Origin: Bacteroidales bacterium UBA1204
GTDB taxonomy: Bacteria > Bacteroidota > Bacteroidia > Bacteroidales > F082
Reading direction: 5' to 3'
Length of the DNA stretch: 26,546 nucleotides
Assembly (NCBI GenBank): GCA_002310075.1
Contig: DBXU01000154.1
Coordinates: 212-26,757, forward strand
Shown: positions 1-9,745 of the stretch, piece by piece
Position numbering within the stretch: the first letter of the stretch is position 1
Layout of the letters: each line of letters starts with the position of its first letter
Notes under the pieces: model-generated
Databases searched by the model: none
What the model saw: the letters and a program-made list of their open reading frames with translations, nothing else
What the model was told of the DNA's origin: nothing
Translations under genes and position numbers: made by a program

Positions 1-654
1 GACAACACCACCATCGTGAACGGCCACGGCGCCAAGAAGGACATCGAGGCCCGTACCGCCCAGATCAAAGCCCAAATCAAGACCACCACGAGCGACTACG
101 ACCGCGAAAAACTGCAAGAACGTCTGGCTAAGTTGGCCGGTGGCGTGGCAGTCATCTACGTGGGTGCCGCTTCCGAAGTCGAGATGAAGGAAAAGAAAGA
201 TCGCGTTGAGGACGCTTTGAACGCCACACGCGCTGCCATCGAAGAGGGTATCATCCCTGGCGGTGGTGTCGGTTTCATCCGTGCCATCAAGGCCATCGAG
301 AAGATGAAAGGCGACAACGAGGACGAGACCACGGGTATCGCCATCATCAAGCGCGCCTTGGAAGAGCCGCTGCGCCAGATCGTTGAGAACGCCGGCTTGG
401 AAGGCTCGGTCGTCGTCAACAAGGTGAAGGAAGGCAAGAACGACTTCGGCTTCAACGCCCGTACCGAGGTGTATGAGAACCTCCTGCAGACGGGTGTCAT
501 CGACCCCGTGAAGGTGTCGAGAGTCGCCTTGGAGAATGCAGCTTCTATCGCTGGCATGCTGTTGACCACCGAGTGCGTCATCAGCAACCACAAGGAGCCT
601 ACGCCTCCTACTCCTCCAATGCCCATGGGCGGCGGAATGGACGGCATGATGTAA
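1..654 (+). CDS. groEL: Chaperonin GroEL (Hsp60), C-terminal part
   Basis: This is the 3' part of groEL; the reading frame is open to the left edge, so the start lies outside the window. The 217 visible residues correspond to roughly the last 40% of the usual ~545-aa protein. GroEL folds cytosolic proteins in an ATP-driven double ring with GroES. The visible part covers the end of the apical domain and the C-terminal intermediate and equatorial domains. Family landmarks are the [22 protein letters not shown] block, [11 protein letters not shown] (holding the Asp needed for ATP hydrolysis in E. coli GroEL), the GGG turn, [12 protein letters not shown], and a Gly/Met-rich tail ending GGGMDGMM. 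A strong terminator follows 22 bp after the stop. groES would be expected upstream. Identity is secure. Confidence 0.97.
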   Translation, partial: DNTTIVNGHGAKKDIEARTAQIKAQIKTTTSDYDREKLQERLAKLAGGVAVIYVGAASEVEMKEKKDRVEDALNATRAAIEEGIIPGGGVGFIRAIKAIEKMKGDNEDETTGIAIIKRALEEPLRQIVENAGLEGSVVVNKVKEGKNDFGFNARTEVYENLLQTGVIDPVKVSRVALENAASIAGMLLTTECVISNHKEPTPPTPPMPMGGGMDGMM

Positions 655-676
655 TCCATCCTTAATGGAAACGAGC

Positions 677-709
677 AAAAGGCTGACTGCGAAAGCGGTC
701 GGCCTTTTT
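677..709 (+). terminator. Rho-independent terminator of groEL
   Basis: A 14-bp stem (677-690 pairing with 695-708, with two G-T pairs) is closed by a GAAA tetraloop at 691-694 and ends in a run of five T. The left arm begins AAAAGG, so the hairpin could also work on the opposite strand. It sits just after groEL. An open frame running through it (from 665) is therefore unlikely to be the true start of the next gene. Confidence 0.93.
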
Positions 710-732
710 GCGTGTATGTCGCAAATTTTTAC

Positions 733-740
733 TATTTTTG
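733..740 (+). promoter_or_regulatory. Bacteroidota -7 promoter box for the M23 peptidase gene
   Basis: TATTTTTG matches the Bacteroidota -7 consensus TAnnTTTG. A TTTG at 707-710 could be the -33 element, with a 22-bp spacer, though it overlaps the terminator T-run. The box lies 29 bp before the ATG at 770, which supports that start over the longer upstream frame. Confidence 0.65.
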
Positions 741-769
741 CAGGTTATAATAATCCTATTCTATTAGAA

Positions 770-1708
770 ATGGCAGAAGAAACCCAAGATAAAAAGCCTA
801 GAAAAATCGGTCTTCGTAATGTTTCTTTAAAGAAGCTGAACCGGAAATATGACTTTATGATGAGGCATGACGATTCCAAAAAAGAGATACTGGGTTTCAA
901 GTTGAACCTGTTGAATCTGATTCTTGTCATCATCGGCATTGCTTTGCTGCTCATCATCATCACGATCTTTATCATAGCTTTTACTCCGTTGAGAGAATAC
1001 ATACCTGGCTACACGGATACTAGTCTCAACCGAAAAGTATATCAGCTTAATTTGAGGGCCGATTCTTTGGCCAACGAATTGCATAAGAAAGACATCTATT
1101 TCGAGAACCTTCAGAAAGTCATTTTGGGTTACGATTTTGCTGCTGACAGTTGTCATGAGGAAATCAATATCTACGAGCCCTTGCCCAGTTCGGTAACAGA
1201 GAATATCGTCTTAAAGAAATCGTCGCAAGACAGCCTTTTAAGAGCCGAATTTGAAGCTGAAAGCCAGTATAATATCTTTGGAGCACTCCCCGGAGGCACT
1301 TCCAAAACGGGTATGGAGGTAAAAAACTTTTTCGTTCCCCTTGATGGCGTGATCATAAAACCGTTTGCACCTAATGAATCACATTTGGGCGTCGACATCG
1401 TCTCCAACGGCGAACAGGTGATCAAAGCCACACTCGATGGGACGGTTGTTTTCGCCACATGGAGCCTAAACAAAGGTTATTATATTGGCATTCAACATGA
1501 AAATGGATATTTTTCTACCTATGGACACAACGCCACTTTGCTGAAAAAGGAAGGCGATTATGTGAAAGCAGGCGAGGCAATTGCGATTTTAGGCGGCTCT
1601 GGTGAAAAACAGGCTCAGGAGCATCTTCATTTTGAATTATGGCGCAATGGCATCGCCATCAATCCTACTGATTACATGATGATGGATAATAATGCCACTA
1701 AAAACTAA
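770..1708 (+). CDS. Membrane-anchored M23 (LytM-type) peptidoglycan endopeptidase
   Basis: This 312-aa protein has a basic cytoplasmic N-terminus, one transmembrane segment (about residues 46-71), a periplasmic linker with coiled-coil character, and a C-terminal M23/LytM domain (about 185-305). Zinc-site signatures are H205-x3-D209 and the H285-L-H287 motif, with H253 in YGHN between them, so the domain looks catalytically intact. M23 enzymes cut peptide crosslinks of peptidoglycan, so a wall-remodelling role in the periplasm is inferred. The frame is open back to 665, but that extension runs through the groEL terminator and the promoter box. The ATG at 770 (MAEETQ) is therefore chosen. The next gene, rseP, has its own promoter. 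Confidence 0.88.
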   Translation: MAEETQDKKPRKIGLRNVSLKKLNRKYDFMMRHDDSKKEILGFKLNLLNLILVIIGIALLLIIITIFIIAFTPLREYIPGYTDTSLNRKVYQLNLRADSLANELHKKDIYFENLQKVILGYDFAADSCHEEINIYEPLPSSVTENIVLKKSSQDSLLRAEFEAESQYNIFGALPGGTSKTGMEVKNFFVPLDGVIIKPFAPNESHLGVDIVSNGEQVIKATLDGTVVFATWSLNKGYYIGIQHENGYFSTYGHNATLLKKEGDYVKAGEAIAILGGSGEKQAQEHLHFELWRNGIAINPTDYMMMDNNATKN

Positions 1709-1715
1709 AAAACAC

Positions 1716-1723
1716 TATCTTTG
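1716..1723 (+). promoter_or_regulatory. Bacteroidota -7 promoter box for rseP
   Basis: TATCTTTG is an exact TAnnTTTG match, 37 bp upstream of the rseP ATG at 1761 and just after the M23 stop codon. No clear -33 TTTG is seen at the expected distance. Confidence 0.6.
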
Positions 1724-1760
1724 CACGTTTTTTTCAACAATTCAGAAATATTAGAGATTT

Positions 1761-3239
1761 ATGGTCGTCCTTATCAAGGTTTTGCAGTTTATTCTAGCAC
1801 TTTCCATTTTGATTTTTGTCCATGAGCTGGGCCATTTCCTTGCCGCAAAGGCTTTCAAAACCCGCGTTGAAAAATTCTACCTCTTCTTCGATTGGGGTTT
1901 TTCGCTCTTCCGCTGCAAGAAAGTGAACGGAAAATGGCGCTTCAAGTTCTTTTCGAAAAATGTCCCTGAGAAATATACTGTCAACGAATACAAAGATGCA
2001 GCTGGGAAGAAGCAAAAAAGCTATGACCTCATCGACCTTAACTCTTTGCCTGAGGACGACTGGCGTCGTAGCGACGAGACAGAATATGGCATAGGATGGT
2101 TCCCGCTGGGCGGCTACAATAAGATTGCTGGTATGATTGACGAGTCGATGGACAAGTCACAGATGCAACAGCCACCACAATCTTGGGAGTTTCGATCCAA
2201 ACCTGCATGGCAGCGTTTTATCATCATGGTGGCCGGTGTGTTTATGAATGTGCTGCTGGCTTTCATCATCTACATAGGCCTTCTTGCCAAAGAAGGCAAG
2301 AGTTATTTGCCTACCGAACAAGTCAACAAATACGGGATTTCAGTCGACAGCCTCGGCTATGAACTTGGCTTGCGCGATGGTGACAAGATCCTTGCTGTCG
2401 ACGGACAACGTATCGAAGACTTCAACGACATCGCCATGCAAATTATCCTCGACAAGGCCCAGACCATCGAGGTGGAACGTGGTGGTAAGGACACCCTCAT
2501 ACATTTGCCGTCTGATGCTGTCACCAAGCTGCTTAGCTCACAGGACGCGCGATTCATCTCCTACCGCATCCCATTCGTCGTTGCCCAGGTGGTTGGTGGC
2601 TCTCCGGGCGCTGAGGCTGGACTCACAGCAGGAGATGTCATCATTGGTATCAATGATATCCCAACATTGTATTACCAGGATTTTGTAAAGAATATCAAAC
2701 AATTCAAGAATCAAGATGTAGAGGTTGTTGTACTGCGTGATGGCGACACGGTGCCCTTGGAGGTTCACCTTACCGACGAAGCCGTTATCGGTGCTTACTG
2801 CAACATGGCTCTTGGCGACTATTATGAGCTGGAAACCGTAGACTACAATTTCTGGCAAGCCATACCAGCCGGTTTCCATCAAACCTACGAAGAGCTTCGG
2901 GATTACTGGAAACAAGTCAAGCTTATCTTCAGTCCCAAAACCAAAGCTTACGAAAGTGTAGGCGGTTTTATCTCCATCGGCAAGATCTTCCCTGACACTT
3001 GGAATTGGAGCATGTTCTGGCGTCTTACCGCTTTCCTTTCCATCGCCTTAGCTGTAATGAACATCTTGCCTATTCCCGCTTTGGATGGTGGTCATATCCT
3101 TTTCTTGCTCTTCGAAATCATCACCCGTCGCAAGCCTAGCGACAAGTTCATGGAAATCGCTGAGACAATTGGCCTGATTATAGTGTTGGGATTGGTTATT
3201 TTGGCAAATGGCAATGACATCATACGACTTTTTCGGTAA
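1761..3239 (+). CDS. rseP: RseP-family site-2 zinc metalloprotease
   Basis: RseP cleaves transmembrane substrates inside the inner membrane, classically anti-sigma factors and leftover signal peptides. This 492-aa protein has the metal-binding HELGH motif in its first membrane segment (H21, E22, H25). Two PDZ-like repeats follow in the middle (roughly residues 190-345, seen as LGLRDGDKILAVDG and AGLTAGDVIIGIND). The second catalytic motif, NILPIPALDGG, carries the metal-ligand Asp442. A last hydrophobic segment lies near the C-terminus. It is somewhat longer than E. coli RseP (450 aa), mainly through a charged stretch at about residues 30-110 between the first membrane segment and the PDZ region. 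All catalytic residues are present. The start is an ATG directly before the first membrane helix. Confidence 0.95.
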   Translation: MVVLIKVLQFILALSILIFVHELGHFLAAKAFKTRVEKFYLFFDWGFSLFRCKKVNGKWRFKFFSKNVPEKYTVNEYKDAAGKKQKSYDLIDLNSLPEDDWRRSDETEYGIGWFPLGGYNKIAGMIDESMDKSQMQQPPQSWEFRSKPAWQRFIIMVAGVFMNVLLAFIIYIGLLAKEGKSYLPTEQVNKYGISVDSLGYELGLRDGDKILAVDGQRIEDFNDIAMQIILDKAQTIEVERGGKDTLIHLPSDAVTKLLSSQDARFISYRIPFVVAQVVGGSPGAEAGLTAGDVIIGINDIPTLYYQDFVKNIKQFKNQDVEVVVLRDGDTVPLEVHLTDEAVIGAYCNMALGDYYELETVDYNFWQAIPAGFHQTYEELRDYWKQVKLIFSPKTKAYESVGGFISIGKIFPDTWNWSMFWRLTAFLSIALAVMNILPIPALDGGHILFLLFEIITRRKPSDKFMEIAETIGLIIVLGLVILANGNDIIRLFR

Positions 3240-3306
3240 AAATTAAATGATTGGTAATCAGATATATAATAGCGACGAGTAAAAAATTAATTATCGGTGT
3301 AAATAC

Positions 3307-3314
3307 TATTTTTG
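3307..3314 (+). promoter_or_regulatory. Bacteroidota -7 promoter box for porP
   Basis: TATTTTTG matches TAnnTTTG, 28 bp before the porP start codon in an AT-rich 103-bp gap after rseP. No good -33 TTTG is visible. Confidence 0.6.
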
Positions 3315-3342
3315 TATTTTAGCAGTTTCAATCATACCAATT

Positions 3343-4320
3343 ATGCTGATTTTGAAGACAAAAACAACACATATTGCCCTCCTTTTCATACTGGTTGCAA
3401 TTGCGACGACTGGTTTGAAAGCACAGCAAGCGCCTATTTTCACCAACTATTCCAATTCCTATTCTTTCGTAAATGCAGGTTATGCTGGTTTAAGCGAAGG
3501 GGTTAATGTTTTGGGATTATATCGCCAACAGTGGGCTGGTTTTAAGGATAACGACGGTAATGAGATTGCCCCTACAACCTTTTTGCTGACCGGTGATATG
3601 CCTTTCAGGGCTTTGCATGGAGGTCTTGGCCTTTCGGTCATGAAGGATCACATTGGCTTTGAGGACGACATCAACGTGGGTTTGGGTTACTCGTTTCACC
3701 TTGACTTGGGTGGGTCTACGTTGGGTATAGGTGTGGCAGGTACTCTTTTGAACCGTACGGTTGATTTCTCGCAGTTGGATCCCAACAATCCTGGCGATCC
3801 CATTTTGCAGGGCCTTGGCAAGGAAAGCGACATGTTGTTTGATTTCAACGTTGGCTTGTTTTGGCAGATACCAGAATCCTTCTATATTGGTCTCTCTGCC
3901 ACCAATGTGTTGGAGAGTATGGGCAAAGCACTTGGTGAAAACGCCGAAAGTAGTGCAAGTTTTGTTACCGACAGAACTTTCTATGCCTTAGTGGGTTATC
4001 CTTTCCAACTCGAAGACTTGCCCATGTTCACTTTTATCCCTTCAGTGGGCGTGATGAGCAACCTCGCTTCTACCCAAGTCAATGCAAGTGCAAAGGTGTT
4101 GTTCCGTGACATTTTCTCATTGGGTGTCAACTATCGTTACCAAGAGTCCGTAGGATTGATGGTGGGCTTGGTTATCAAAGATATCACCATAGGTTATTCT
4201 TATGACATTAATACCTTGGGTTTAGATGTTCCTGGCTCGCATGAAATCGCATTGAGCTACTGCTTCAAATTGGATCTTGACAAGACGCCAAGGGACTATA
4301 GAAGTGTTCGTTATCTGTAA
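3343..4320 (+). CDS. porP: T9SS outer-membrane protein PorP/SprF
   Basis: This 325-aa protein belongs to the PorP/SprF family, outer-membrane beta-barrels tied to the type IX secretion ring and surface adhesins. A signal peptide (hydrophobic residues 11-26, cleavage near LKA-Q at 27/28) is followed by the family opening QAPIFTNYSNSYSFVNAGYAG. Many alternating Gly/aromatic strands follow, such as GGLGLSVMKDHIGF and VGLGYSFHLDLGG. The last strand, EIALSYCFKL, is followed by a 14-residue polar tail. Length is typical. The gene directly precedes gldKLMN, the same order as porPKLMN in Porphyromonas gingivalis. A 141-bp gap with its own -7 box separates it from gldK. In Flavobacterium several sprF paralogues sit beside adhesin genes, but this copy is the core-cluster one. 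Confidence 0.93.
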   Translation: MLILKTKTTHIALLFILVAIATTGLKAQQAPIFTNYSNSYSFVNAGYAGLSEGVNVLGLYRQQWAGFKDNDGNEIAPTTFLLTGDMPFRALHGGLGLSVMKDHIGFEDDINVGLGYSFHLDLGGSTLGIGVAGTLLNRTVDFSQLDPNNPGDPILQGLGKESDMLFDFNVGLFWQIPESFYIGLSATNVLESMGKALGENAESSASFVTDRTFYALVGYPFQLEDLPMFTFIPSVGVMSNLASTQVNASAKVLFRDIFSLGVNYRYQESVGLMVGLVIKDITIGYSYDINTLGLDVPGSHEIALSYCFKLDLDKTPRDYRSVRYL

Positions 4321-4368
4321 GTTTGATTGAAAAATGTGAAAAAAATCGATTCAAATTATAATATTTTC

Positions 4369-4376
4369 TAATTTTG
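4369..4376 (+). promoter_or_regulatory. Bacteroidota -7 promoter box for the gldKLMN operon
   Basis: TAATTTTG matches TAnnTTTG in the 141-bp gap between porP and gldK. It lies 85 bp before the gldK ATG, implying a leader of roughly 75-80 nt. No -33 TTTG is seen at a suitable distance. Confidence 0.5.
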
Positions 4377-4461
4377 GCGGTTTTTAGTAGAAATGTAGTG
4401 TTGAAAGCCTTATAAGCATTGAAGAAAAAAAATAAATAGTAATTATATCATTGTCAAGAAG

Positions 4462-5871
4462 ATGAAGAGACTACTGTTCTTATTTTCCGTTGTGTTGTTG
4501 TTAACGGCATGCGGCAATTCTAATCAAGGAGAATTGGTTGGTGTGAGAAAAACCAACAAGACATTCAACCAGCCTGACCCTTACGGCATGGTGTTTGTCC
4601 CCCAAGGAAGCTATACCATGGGCGTGGGCGGTGAAGACATCACCAACTCCTACCTTAATGAGCCGAAGACGGTTTCCGTTTCGGCATTTTTCATGGATGA
4701 GACCGAAATCACCAACAATGAGTATCGTCAGTTTGTTTATTGGGTGAGAGACTCCATCGCAAGAAGAATCCTTGCCGATAATTTCCCCGACAGATACGCT
4801 ATCACGGAAAGCAAAACGGGAGAGGTCTATGATCCACCAAGGCTGAACTGGAAAGAGAAAATCGAGTGGAACAGCAAGGATCAGGATGTCAGAGAGGCCC
4901 TCGAGCCTATGTATCTTCCTGAACATGAAAGATATTTCAGAAAGAAAGAAATCGACACGAGAAAGTTGTATTATTCTTATTTCTGGTTTGACATGGTCGC
5001 TGCTGCCAAGAAAGAGTTCGCCAACGAGAAACTCGTCGAAAACGACTACTCTTTAGGCGAAGCCGATGCTGGCATTAATGTCGATAGAAAAGGTGCTTGG
5101 TCGAACCGTAAGCAAGGCTATAGCGACCGTTCGGTTTATGCCCGTGCCGAGGTCATCAACGTGTACCCCGATACACTCTGCTGGATTCACGACTATGCTT
5201 ATTCGTTCAACGATCCTATGACAGAGAAGTACTTCTGGCATCCTGCATACGATAACTATCCGGTTGTAGGTGTAACATGGCAACAAGCCAGGGCTTTCTG
5301 TGTGTGGCGCACTGAATTGCTGAACAACTACCTCCACTCCAGAAAGGACTTCGACTTGTCGGAGTTCAGACTGCCTACCGAGACAGAATGGGAATGGGCT
5401 GCCCGTGGTGGCAACATGTTGAATCCTTATCCTTGGGGCGGTCCTAACGCCAGCAACGCCAAAGGTTGCTTCCTTGCCAACTTCAAGCCGAGAAGAGGTA
5501 ACTATCTCGCCGATGGTGGTTTGCGTACGCTCGTAGTGGCTTGCTATCCGCCTAATGGTTGGGGCCTTTATGACATGGCAGGCAACGTCTCGGAATGGAC
5601 CAACAGTGCCTATGACCCGAATTCCTACGACTTCACTTGGGACATGAACCCCAACTATACCTATAACGCCAAGGCCGATGACCCGGCTGTCATGAAGCGT
5701 AAGGTCATCCGCGGAGGCTCATGGAAAGACATTTCCTATTACCTGCAAGTGACCACCCGCGACTATCAATATCAGGATTCTGCCAATTGCTACACTGGTT
5801 TCCGCTGCATCCAGCCTTATCTGGGTCGTAACAAGGGTGACAATCCGAGAATGTCAAGGGTTTATAGATAA
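4462..5871 (+). CDS. gldK: T9SS ring lipoprotein GldK/PorK
   Basis: GldK/PorK is an outer-membrane lipoprotein that forms, with PorN, the large periplasmic ring of the type IX secretion system. The 469-aa product begins with a lipoprotein signal peptide whose lipobox is LTAC (Cys17). The residues after the Cys (GNSNQ) lack an acidic surface-export signal, which fits a periplasm-facing position. The rest is a formylglycine-generating-enzyme/SUMF-like fold: MVFVPQGSYTMG near residue 43, RLPTETEWEWAARGG near 304, AGNVSEWT near 374, VIRGGSWKD near 415 and TGFRC near the end. PorK-type proteins use this fold structurally, not enzymatically. It is the first gene of gldKLMN, with 57 bp to gldL. Confidence 0.96.
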   Translation: MKRLLFLFSVVLLLTACGNSNQGELVGVRKTNKTFNQPDPYGMVFVPQGSYTMGVGGEDITNSYLNEPKTVSVSAFFMDETEITNNEYRQFVYWVRDSIARRILADNFPDRYAITESKTGEVYDPPRLNWKEKIEWNSKDQDVREALEPMYLPEHERYFRKKEIDTRKLYYSYFWFDMVAAAKKEFANEKLVENDYSLGEADAGINVDRKGAWSNRKQGYSDRSVYARAEVINVYPDTLCWIHDYAYSFNDPMTEKYFWHPAYDNYPVVGVTWQQARAFCVWRTELLNNYLHSRKDFDLSEFRLPTETEWEWAARGGNMLNPYPWGGPNASNAKGCFLANFKPRRGNYLADGGLRTLVVACYPPNGWGLYDMAGNVSEWTNSAYDPNSYDFTWDMNPNYTYNAKADDPAVMKRKVIRGGSWKDISYYLQVTTRDYQYQDSANCYTGFRCIQPYLGRNKGDNPRMSRVYR

Positions 5872-5928
5872 GAATGGAACAAATAGAACAAATTATAATA
5901 AAGTATAACAATTAATCACAATTTAGCT

Positions 5929-6792
5929 ATGTCTAAGAAACAAGAAAACCTTACAGGATTCAAAAAATTCCAAGCTTTTACCCAGTCGAAAAAGTATAAA
6001 ACATTCATGGGTGCCGTTTATGGCATTGGTGCCGCTATCGTTATGGTTGGTGCTTACTTTAAGTTGACCCACATCCAAGGTGCTGACTTGATGCTGGCTC
6101 TCGGTCTGGGTGTCGAAGCTTTGATTTTCTTCTTGTCTGCTTTCGAACCTCAACACCTTGATTATGCTTGGGATAATGTGTTTGTTGAATTGGACGAGGA
6201 CTGGGACGGTGTTCAGAAGACCCAGTTTGCCACTTCAGGTGCCGGTCGCCCCGCTGCTGCCACCACTGATGTGGAAGAAGCCATGCTCAGCAAGATGTTC
6301 GAAAAGATGAACGTCAGCGAAGAAACCTTCAAGAGAATCGGTAAGGGTCTTGACAAACTGGCTGAAAACGCCGGTCAAATGGCCGACATTTCGAATGCCA
6401 TGGCTGCCACCACCAACTACGCTAACGCTATGGACCGCGCCACGAAGTCCATCTCCGACTTCTCGAACGCTTACGTCCAAACCAACCAAAAGCTCTCTGA
6501 TTCCCTGGGCAAGCTCGACTTCAGTGCTCTCGATGCCAACACCATTAAGAAAGTGGCCAGCAGCATGCAGTCTCTTAACTCCATCTATGAACTGCAACTG
6601 CAGGGTGCCGAACAGACTTCGGCTGCCAGCAAGGCCTTGACAGAGACAATGAACAAGTATATGGATAACCTCAACGCTTCATCGAAGAACGCAGGCCAAC
6701 TCAACGACCAACTGACGCAACTGTCAGCCCGTTTGACCGCCCTCAACAACGTCTACGGTGGAATGTTGTCAGCAATGAATATCAAGGCATAA
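5929..6792 (+). CDS. gldL: T9SS/gliding motor inner-membrane protein GldL/PorL
   Basis: GldL/PorL is the stator-like inner-membrane subunit that, with GldM, forms the proton-driven motor of type IX secretion. The 287-aa protein has two N-terminal membrane helices (about residues 28-46 and 52-72). The polar residues Y31, K45, H48, E63 and E73 line up with those reported as important in Flavobacterium GldL; E63 is the membrane-buried Glu proposed to carry protons. The long cytoplasmic part is helical and Ala/Asn/Ser-rich with coiled-coil character, and ends in ALNNVYGGMLSAMNIKA. Length is typical. It is the second gene of the operon, 44 bp before gldM. Confidence 0.96.
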   Translation: MSKKQENLTGFKKFQAFTQSKKYKTFMGAVYGIGAAIVMVGAYFKLTHIQGADLMLALGLGVEALIFFLSAFEPQHLDYAWDNVFVELDEDWDGVQKTQFATSGAGRPAAATTDVEEAMLSKMFEKMNVSEETFKRIGKGLDKLAENAGQMADISNAMAATTNYANAMDRATKSISDFSNAYVQTNQKLSDSLGKLDFSALDANTIKKVASSMQSLNSIYELQLQGAEQTSAASKALTETMNKYMDNLNASSKNAGQLNDQLTQLSARLTALNNVYGGMLSAMNIKA

Positions 6793-6824
6793 TTCTACTC
6801 AAACCTGATTGTTTAATATAAAAT

Positions 6825-6829
6825 AGGAG
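6825..6829 (+). promoter_or_regulatory. Shine-Dalgarno sequence of gldM
   Basis: AGGAG lies 7 nt before the gldM ATG. This is worth noting because most starts in this window show no clear Shine-Dalgarno sequence, as is usual in Bacteroidota. It supports the ATG at 6837. Confidence 0.55.
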
Positions 6830-6836
6830 TAAGATT

Positions 6837-8579
<1,743 letters not shown>

Positions 8580-8604
8580 TGAATGTTAATAAAACCCATA
8601 TAAG

Positions 8605-9447
8605 ATGAAAAAGACACTTGTTTTCATGTTGACCCTTGCGATGCTGAGCGGATGCATCTGCCTTAAGGCTCAGACGACGGATATTCGTCCTCCGAAGAAC
8701 AGCATCTTGTCGGGACAACAACAAATCATGCTTGAAAAGAAACCTTCTCCGCTACCCGAGATCGATGAATCCAACATTATGTGGAAGAAGACCATCATCA
8801 GAGAGGTGGATTTCCGTCAGAAGATCAACCAAGTGTTCTACTATCCTATCAATCCTACTGAAGACTGGAGAAACTTCATCACGGTGATTTATGATGGCAT
8901 CCAAAGCGGCGATATCACGCCTTATCGTGTCGAGAACAATATCGATGATATGGTGACCCCCTTGACTTTGGCTGACTTTGAAAAGGAAAACACGAAGATT
9001 GGTGACCCGCCTGTCATCTGGAAAGATGGTGAAGAGGTTCCTAACGAAATTCCTTTCAGAGACCGTATGCTTAATGTGACCCGTCTGAGAATCAAGGAAG
9101 ACTGGTATTTCGACAAGAAATTGTCGCAATTCCTGGTTCGAATCATCGCCTTGGGCCCCATCGTTGTCGACGAGGACGGTGGCCTCTCACAGGTGTGCTG
9201 GATTCCATACGAAGATTCCAGAGAAGTATTGGCCCGCGCCTTCGCTTTCAACCGTAACAATGCAGCACAACGTCGCACCTATGACGAGATCCTGCAGAAG
9301 CGCATCTTCGACAGTTATATTGTCAAGGAAGAGAACAATTACGACAGATACATCAACTCCTACGCATTCAATATTGATGCCCTTTATGAATCTGAGCGCA
9401 TCAAGAACGAAATGTTCGACTTCGAGCAAAGCCTCTGGGAATATTGA
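8605..9447 (+). CDS. gldN: T9SS ring protein GldN/PorN
   Basis: GldN/PorN is the periplasmic partner of GldK/PorK in the type IX secretion ring. The 280-aa protein has a signal peptide and then typical family segments: RPPKNSILSG, IMWKKTIIREVDFRQKINQVFYYP, RLRIKEDWYFDKKLS, IALGPIVVDEDGG, and the tail YESERIKNEMFDFEQSLWEY. The signal peptide is ambiguous. It holds an acceptable lipobox (LSGC, Cys17) and also a signal-peptidase-I-like site (LKA-Q at 22/23). It is the last gene of gldKLMN and starts 25 bp after gldM. A strong terminator follows 19 bp after the stop. Confidence 0.95.
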   Translation: MKKTLVFMLTLAMLSGCICLKAQTTDIRPPKNSILSGQQQIMLEKKPSPLPEIDESNIMWKKTIIREVDFRQKINQVFYYPINPTEDWRNFITVIYDGIQSGDITPYRVENNIDDMVTPLTLADFEKENTKIGDPPVIWKDGEEVPNEIPFRDRMLNVTRLRIKEDWYFDKKLSQFLVRIIALGPIVVDEDGGLSQVCWIPYEDSREVLARAFAFNRNNAAQRRTYDEILQKRIFDSYIVKEENNYDRYINSYAFNIDALYESERIKNEMFDFEQSLWEY

Positions 9448-9466
9448 TGGTTTGTTAATGACAATG

Positions 9467-9495
9467 AAAAAGGACGCCAACGGCGTCCTTTTTTT
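9467..9495 (+). terminator. Rho-independent terminator of the gldKLMN operon
   Basis: A 12-bp stem (five A plus GGACGCC at 9467-9478, pairing with GGCGTCC plus T at 9482-9493) has a 3-nt AAC loop and ends in a run of seven T. It begins 19 bp after the gldN stop and marks the end of the T9SS operon. Confidence 0.93.
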
Positions 9496-9518
9496 ATTGT
9501 CGCTTCGCATGACGGCAC

Positions 9519-9545
9519 AAAAAAAGCAGCAGAGATTCTGCTGCT
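9519..9545 (-). terminator. Rho-independent terminator of tRNA-Pro
   Basis: Read on the minus strand, an 8-bp stem AGCAGCAG/CTGCTGCT (9545-9538 with 9532-9525) with a 5-nt loop is followed by a T-run (the A-run at 9519-9525 on the plus strand). It begins 6 nt beyond the 3' end of the tRNA gene. Confidence 0.85.
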
Positions 9546-9551
9546 CTTTTG

Positions 9552-9625
9552 TCGGAGTGGCCCGACTCGAACGGGCGACCGCTTGCACCCCATGCAAGAA
9601 TGCTAGCCAACTGCACCACACCCCG
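9552..9625 (-). tRNA. tRNA-Pro, anticodon GGG
   Basis: A full cloverleaf folds on the minus strand, 74 nt long. The acceptor stem CGGGGTG pairs with CACTCCG with one G-T pair, and the discriminator is A. The D-stem is GTGC/GCAT. The anticodon stem is CTTGC/GCAAG with loop ATGGGGT, giving anticodon GGG. The T-arm is GCCCG-TTCGAGT-CGGGC. Anticodon GGG reads proline codons CCC and CCU. The CCA end is not encoded (the next bases are CAA), so it must be added after transcription. The gene has its own -7 box and terminator and lies between the convergent T9SS operon and the divergent trxB. Confidence 0.95.
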
Positions 9626-9640
9626 ATGCTTTTGCGGCTG

Positions 9641-9648
9641 CAAAGATA
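9641..9648 (-). promoter_or_regulatory. Bacteroidota -7 promoter box for tRNA-Pro
   Basis: On the minus strand this reads TATCTTTG, an exact TAnnTTTG match, 15 bp upstream of the mature tRNA 5' end. No -33 TTTG is seen at the usual spacing. Confidence 0.65.
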
Positions 9649-9690
9649 CGAATGTTTTTCATACGATGGTCCACTTTACGAAAAAAAAGT

Positions 9691-9698
9691 TACCTTTG
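9691..9698 (+). promoter_or_regulatory. Bacteroidota -7 promoter box for trxB
   Basis: TACCTTTG is an exact TAnnTTTG match, 47 bp before the trxB ATG. It lies back to back with the tRNA promoter on the other strand. Confidence 0.62.
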
Positions 9699-9745
9699 CA
9701 TAAAATAACTCTAATTTATAAACTCCTAACTTTAAACTTTAGAAA

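Noticed and set aside
665..769. A 35-codon N-terminal extension of the M23 peptidase.
   Set aside because: It would be translated from within the groEL terminator and across the -7 box; the ATG at 770 fits the promoter better.
5876..5893. A short direct repeat GAACAAAT between gldK and gldL.
   Set aside because: Only two 8-bp copies in AT-rich DNA; chance cannot be excluded and no function is suggested.
9164..9703. A 179-codon plus-strand frame running from gldN through the tRNA gene.
   Set aside because: It crosses a terminator and a tRNA and has no protein-like features.
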